Below are positions 5,723 to 8,627 of a DNA stretch of 8,627 nucleotides, one piece after another; positions within the stretch are counted from its first letter, which is position 1, and every line of letters starts with the position of its first letter. Where the stretch lies: NCBI GenBank assembly GCA_016780605.1, contig JADHLS010000183.1, positions 1 to 8,627 of the forward strand. Direction: 5' to 3'. Under the pieces are notes generated by a model. It made no database searches and had not been told where the DNA came from. It saw nothing but the letters and a program-made list of their open reading frames with translations. A program made the position numbers and the translations under genes. The DNA comes from Reyranella sp. (GTDB taxonomy: Bacteria; Pseudomonadota; Alphaproteobacteria; Reyranellales; Reyranellaceae).

Positions 5723-6261
5723 TGGGCTCGCGCGAGGTCATCTACTACCATGACCATCTGCTGGTGAAGGAACCCGGGACGCGCGAGCGCACGCCCTGGC
5801 ATCACGACCAGCCCTACTATCCGATCGATGGCGAGCAGATTGTCTCGCTTTGGCTGCCGCTGGATCCCGTCGATCGCGCGACTTGCGTGGAGTACGTCAA
5901 AGGCTCGCATCGTTGGGGGCGCTGGTTCCAGCCGAAGTTCTTCCGCCAGGGCGGAGTCGATCTCGCCGTCCAGGACGCACGCTTCGAACCGCTGCCGGAC
6001 CTCGATGCTGAGCGCGAGCGGCACGAATTCCTTGCCTGGGACATGGAGCCGGGCGATGTCGTCGCGTTCCACGCGCTTACGCTGCACGGTGCCGCCGGCA
6101 ATCTCTCGTCAGTGCGCCGCCGACGCGCCTGGGCAACCCGGTGGTGCGGCGACGATGCGCGCTACGCGGCGCGCCTTGGCCAGATTTCACCGCCCATCGA
6201 CGGCCATGGGCTCAAGCCGGGCGACAGGCTCGAGTGCGCACTGTTCCCAAGGATTCTCTAG
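5452..6261 (+). CDS. Phytanoyl-CoA dioxygenase (PhyH) family 2-oxoglutarate/Fe(II) oxygenase
   Basis: This is a 269-residue PhyH-family oxygenase, expected to hydroxylate a substrate (often an acyl-CoA or other lipid) using O2 and 2-oxoglutarate. The iron triad is visible: WHHDQ gives His117-x-Asp119, and LHGAAGN gives His212. Arginines 222-225 (RRRR, about 11 residues on) supply the 2-oxoglutarate ligand, followed by RWCGDDARY. The N-terminal LPSDEEVARYRVDGAI is the usual start of the family. GTG 5452 is the best start, with a G-rich but poor ribosome binding site. The frame is open upstream as far as 5194 inside the crotonase gene, but that part is wrong-frame crotonase. The start falls at the place where the crotonase should end, so it was probably coupled to, or is fused with, that gene. 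Its TAG shares a CTAG with the convergent small gene at 6258. Confidence 0.85.
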   Translation: MLGRLPSDEEVARYRVDGAICRRGAVARGGIERLRKAVDADIAAPGPMVRLNTPQGAPGLFFVDFQLWQRHEAARDFVHNSPASEIAQRLMGSREVIYYHDHLLVKEPGTRERTPWHHDQPYYPIDGEQIVSLWLPLDPVDRATCVEYVKGSHRWGRWFQPKFFRQGGVDLAVQDARFEPLPDLDAERERHEFLAWDMEPGDVVAFHALTLHGAAGNLSSVRRRRAWATRWCGDDARYAARLGQISPPIDGHGLKPGDRLECALFPRIL

Positions 6262-6632
6262 GGCTCGAGCTGGGCGTCCAGCCACTGGCGCGCGAGATGG
6301 AGCTCGCGGAAGATCCTCAACGGTCGGTCGGCGACGGCAAGGGTGGCAAACATCATCGCCTGTTCATAGCTTTCATCGGTCGTGGCGACGATGGCGAGGG
6401 GGCCGATCTGGCCCAGTGCGATATAGGCACGGATACGCGCGCCCAGCGCCAATAGATCGTCATCGCTGAGCTTGGGAGTCGCCTGGGACATGTCGAATAT
6501 CTTGCGGTACGCCAGCGCATTCGCGGTGACCACTTCATCGAGATAGGTCTCGATGTCCATAAGCCGAAGCTCTCCCTTGGCGATGGCGATCACCAGGCGA
6601 GTCGGGTGGGATACGGTCCACTGCACCGGCAT
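6258..6632 (-). CDS. Small cytoplasmic hypothetical protein, possibly SpoIIAA/STAS-like
   Basis: This is a 124-residue protein with no signal peptide and alternating beta/alpha character. VSHPTRLVIAIAKGEL (7-22) is followed by a helix ending in AYRKIFDMSQA (41-51), where an Asp follows a hydrophobic strand as in SpoIIAA-like/STAS folds, and then GPLAIVATTDESYEQAMMFA (77-96). The resemblance is one of pattern only, so the family is tentative. ATG 6632 has only a weak GGA upstream, and a start at the Met25 codon is possible but would lose the first strand. It is the last gene of the minus-strand group, 67 bp after the quinone oxidoreductase stop, and converges on the PhyH gene with a 4-bp stop overlap. 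Confidence 0.7.
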   Translation of the reverse strand: MPVQWTVSHPTRLVIAIAKGELRLMDIETYLDEVVTANALAYRKIFDMSQATPKLSDDDLLALGARIRAYIALGQIGPLAIVATTDESYEQAMMFATLAVADRPLRIFRELHLARQWLDAQLEP

Positions 6633-6699
6633 TCCGATGACAACTATGCCGGAACGGCTTTGCGGAACAAGCCTCCCTCGGGGGAGACGAGCTCACCCC

Positions 6700-7722
6700 T
6701 CAGGGGACAAGCACGGCTTTGCCAACGACGGTACGTTCCTCGATCAGCTTGAAGCCCTGGACCCAATCGGCGAGGTCGAAAGTACCGGCGATTGCGGCCT
6801 TGAGCTTGTCCTCGGTGAACCAACGCATCAATTCGGCCTGAGCCGCGGCAACCATGGCGCGGCGCTTGGCAAGCGACTCCGCGTCCTTGGGCGTCGGCTC
6901 GCCGCGTCCACCCCATCCCGTGTAGTAGCCGTAGTAGAAGCCGATCACTGTCACATTCTTGACCAACAGGATGTTGGCGGGAATCTGCGGGATCGTGCCG
7001 CTGGCGAAGCCCATCGGTATCAGACGTCCTTCGGGCGCCACGCAGCGCAGTGATACGTCGAAGGCCGAGCCGCCGACCGGATCGTAGACCACGTCGGCGC
7101 CGCGACCGCCCGTGAGATCGAGCACGCGGCCGCGCAGGTCCTCCTTGCGATAGTCGATCAGATGGTCGGCGCCGGCGTCGCGCGCGGCTTGCAGCTTGTC
7201 TGCGCCGCCAGCCGAGGCGATGACGATGGCACCCATCGCCTTGCCGACCTCGATCGCTGTCAGTCCAGACCCGCCACCCGCGCCGTGCACCAGCAGCACC
7301 TCGCTGGGCTGCATGTCTGCCTTCCACTTCAGGGCGCCGTAGGCCGTCGGATAGAGCGTCGGAAAGTTGGTCGCCTGGGCATAGGGCATGGTCTCGGGAA
7401 TGGGCACGACGTTGACAGCCGTGGCCACCGCGAATTCCGCATATGCGCCCTGGCTGACGCCCGTCATGACGCGCTGGCCGACGGAGAAGCCGCTCACGCC
7501 GGGCCCCAGCTTGACGATATGACCCGCCATCTCGTTGCCCGGTACATAAGGCAGGGGCGGCTTGTTTTGGTGCTTTCCCTGGACGCCCAGCATGGCGGCA
7601 AAGCTGACGCCGGCCGCGCCGACCTTCAAAAGAACCTCGCCGGCCTTCGGTTCGGGCACCGGCAGCTCCGTGACTTTCAAACTCTCGATCGGCCCATAGG
7701 CCTCACAAACCAACGCCCGCAT
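6700..7722 (-). CDS. Zinc-independent quinone oxidoreductase / MDR-family NADPH oxidoreductase
   Basis: This is a 340-residue medium-chain dehydrogenase/reductase of the NADPH:quinone oxidoreductase class, which reduces quinones or enone/enoyl groups with NADPH. A GroES-like N-terminal domain contains YVPGNEMAGHI (59-69). The Rossmann motif is VHGAGGGSG (145-153), followed by GAIVIASAGGADK (164-176) and a domain ending GADVVYDPVGG. The structural-zinc cysteine cluster of alcohol dehydrogenases is absent. The start ATG directly follows the crotonase stop (TGAATG at 7720-7725), and GAGAGG in the end of the crotonase gene serves as its ribosome binding site. The pair is therefore translationally coupled, and the protein may act as an enoyl-CoA or enone reductase in the same pathway; that role is inferred. 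Confidence 0.92.
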   Translation of the reverse strand: MRALVCEAYGPIESLKVTELPVPEPKAGEVLLKVGAAGVSFAAMLGVQGKHQNKPPLPYVPGNEMAGHIVKLGPGVSGFSVGQRVMTGVSQGAYAEFAVATAVNVVPIPETMPYAQATNFPTLYPTAYGALKWKADMQPSEVLLVHGAGGGSGLTAIEVGKAMGAIVIASAGGADKLQAARDAGADHLIDYRKEDLRGRVLDLTGGRGADVVYDPVGGSAFDVSLRCVAPEGRLIPMGFASGTIPQIPANILLVKNVTVIGFYYGYYTGWGGRGEPTPKDAESLAKRRAMVAAAQAELMRWFTEDKLKAAIAGTFDLADWVQGFKLIEERTVVGKAVLVP

Positions 7723-8493
7723 TCACTGCCTCTCGAACTTGCCGTGCCGGCCCTCGCCTTTGGCGAAACGCGCCGCGCCTTTTCGCGATTCCTGCCGCCG
7801 CGCCGTCAGCGACAGTTCCATTTCCCGCCGTATCGCCGAGGCCTGGTCGCGATCGAAGCTTTCATAGGCTGATTGGCGATCCGACGTCATGGCGATCGTT
7901 GGGAACCCGGCGATCTGCCGTGCCAGCTTCTCCGCCTCCACGCGTGTCGTGCCGCGCGCCACCTTCCGCGTCGCCAGCCCGATGGCGATGGCTTCGTCTG
8001 CGCCGACGGCGCGACCCGTCAGCAGCATGTCGAGGGCATGGCCCTGGCCAACGATGCGCGGCAGCCGCACCGTCGTGCCGTCGCTCATGGGCACGCCCCA
8101 GCGACGCGAGAACACGCCGAAGGTCGCGGTGTCGTCGACCATGCGGATGTCGCAGAACAGGGCCACACCCAAGCCGCCCGCGCAGGCGTGGCCCTCGATG
8201 GCGGCGATCACGGGCTTGGAAAGCGGCGCGCGTAGCGGGCCCTCGTCGCTGCCGGCCCATGGGAAGTAGTCCGTTCCGGCTCCCAGCTCCTTCAGGTCGG
8301 CACCGGCGCAGAAGGCGCCGCCGGCGCCGGTGAGCACCGCCACTTGCGCATTTGGATCGGCTTCGAATGCTTTCAACGCTGATGCGAGCGCGTGCGCGGC
8401 CTCGTTGTCGAGCGCGTTCTTCGCCTGTGGGCGATTGATGATGATCGTGGTGACGGGCGAGGCGGTCTCGACCAGGATCTTGGGCAAGCTCAT
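7723..8493 (-). CDS. Crotonase-family protein (enoyl-CoA hydratase-like) lacking both catalytic Glu
   Basis: This is a 256-residue crotonase of normal length. FCAGADL (61-67) and GHACAGGLGVALFCD (101-115) build the oxyanion hole, and FGVFSRRWGVP (125-135) and TVRLPRIVG (141-149) follow. Gly109 and Ser129 stand where the two catalytic glutamates of true enoyl-CoA hydratases would be, so simple hydration is improbable; isomerase, hydrolase or other crotonase chemistry remains open. AAGGA sits a few bases before ATG 8493. It is 7 bp downstream of the partial gene at the right edge and abuts the quinone oxidoreductase start, so the three form one transcription unit. It shares the FGVF-x-RRWGVP signature and the C-terminal GAARFA-x-G-x-G tail with the crotonase at 4670, so the two are paralogs. 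Confidence 0.93.
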   Translation of the reverse strand: MSLPKILVETASPVTTIIINRPQAKNALDNEAAHALASALKAFEADPNAQVAVLTGAGGAFCAGADLKELGAGTDYFPWAGSDEGPLRAPLSKPVIAAIEGHACAGGLGVALFCDIRMVDDTATFGVFSRRWGVPMSDGTTVRLPRIVGQGHALDMLLTGRAVGADEAIAIGLATRKVARGTTRVEAEKLARQIAGFPTIAMTSDRQSAYESFDRDQASAIRREMELSLTARRQESRKGAARFAKGEGRHGKFERQ

Positions 8494-8500
8494 CGGTCCT

Positions 8501-8627
8501 TCAGCGGATCGTCGCCAGCTCGTCCTCGAGCTGCGGATTGGAGCTCTGCGGCGTGCGGAAGTACCACCAGTTCTTTTGCGGCGTCCACTTTTCCTTTCTC
8601 GCCGTGCCCTTGCCCCACACGCACTTC
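8501..8627 (-). CDS. C-terminal 41 residues of an unrecognised gene, truncated by window edge
   Basis: Reading back from the TGA at 8501-8503 gives an open frame to the window edge. It encodes a basic, tryptophan-rich tail (KWTPQKNWWYFRTP) followed by an acidic end (QLEDELATIR). The stop is 7 bp before the crotonase ATG, and the crotonase ribosome binding site AAGGA overlaps this stop region, so the gene is the upstream member of the operon. The tail is too short for me to assign a family; no signal or membrane segment is present in the visible part. Confidence 0.6.
   Translation of the reverse strand, partial: KCVWGKGTARKEKWTPQKNWWYFRTPQSSNPQLEDELATIR

Noticed and set aside
5311..6087. Minus-strand open frame opposite the PhyH gene
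   Set aside because: It is antisense to the conserved iron-binding motifs; it has no family features.
6673..6706. Two small hairpins (CTCCC/GGGAG and CCCC/GGGG) after and across the quinone oxidoreductase stop, as a possible terminator
   Set aside because: Stems are only 4-5 bp, no T tract follows on either strand, and one hairpin spans the stop codon; too weak to call.
1..8627. CRISPR arrays, tRNA/rRNA genes, insertion sequences, attachment sites, toxin-antitoxin or defence genes
   Set aside because: No spaced repeats, transposase or integrase motifs, inverted-repeat ends or structural RNA signatures were seen by eye on either strand.

Overview
The window is GC-rich, densely packed bacterial chromosome. 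It looks alphaproteobacterial: it has a 61-residue zf-CHCC (NDUFS6-type) zinc-finger protein, many acyl-CoA genes in short operons, and strong AGGAG-type ribosome binding sites. The taxon is an inference from gene style, because no rRNA or tRNA is present. I found no CRISPR array, insertion sequence, phage gene or tRNA.

Layout. (1) Minus strand, 1-1810: an SDR oxidoreductase is followed, with an ATGA overlap, by an AMP-forming acyl-CoA synthetase. The synthetase runs off the left edge and is frameshifted by a perfect 11-bp tandem duplication. (2) A 63-bp divergent gap leads to a RidA-family gene on the plus strand (1874-2254). (3) A small secreted protein (minus, 2269-2550) and a small four-cysteine lipoprotein (plus, 2655-2963) diverge from each other. 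(4) A lipoprotein alpha/beta hydrolase with a Tat-like signal lies on the minus strand (2960-4021). Its 5' end overlaps the next plus-strand gene and its stop overlaps the lipoprotein stop. (5) A plus-strand operon, 3999-6261, encodes a zf-CHCC protein, a MaoC-like hotdog protein, a crotonase and a phytanoyl-CoA dioxygenase-like protein. (6) A minus-strand group runs from the right edge to 6258: the tail of an unrecognised gene, a second crotonase, a zinc-independent quinone oxidoreductase and, after 67 bp, a small protein possibly of SpoIIAA/STAS type.

How the genes may fit together. Acyl-CoA ligase, two crotonases, a MaoC-like protein, an SDR, a quinone oxidoreductase and a PhyH dioxygenase suggest activation and breakdown or modification of an unusual (branched, cyclic or isoprenoid) carboxylic acid as its CoA ester. 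No acyl-CoA dehydrogenase or thiolase lies in the window, so the substrate cannot be named. Several of the enzymes lack their family's standard catalytic residues (MaoC Asp/His, crotonase Glu, RidA Arg), so hydratase or deaminase labels copied from family names would be unsafe.

Most notable observations. The 11-bp duplication breaks the acyl-CoA synthetase, and removing one copy restores the frame exactly. The crotonase/PhyH junction has no crotonase stop codon where one is expected. I see no clear evidence of a new defence or mobile system; this is mainly accessory lipid metabolism.
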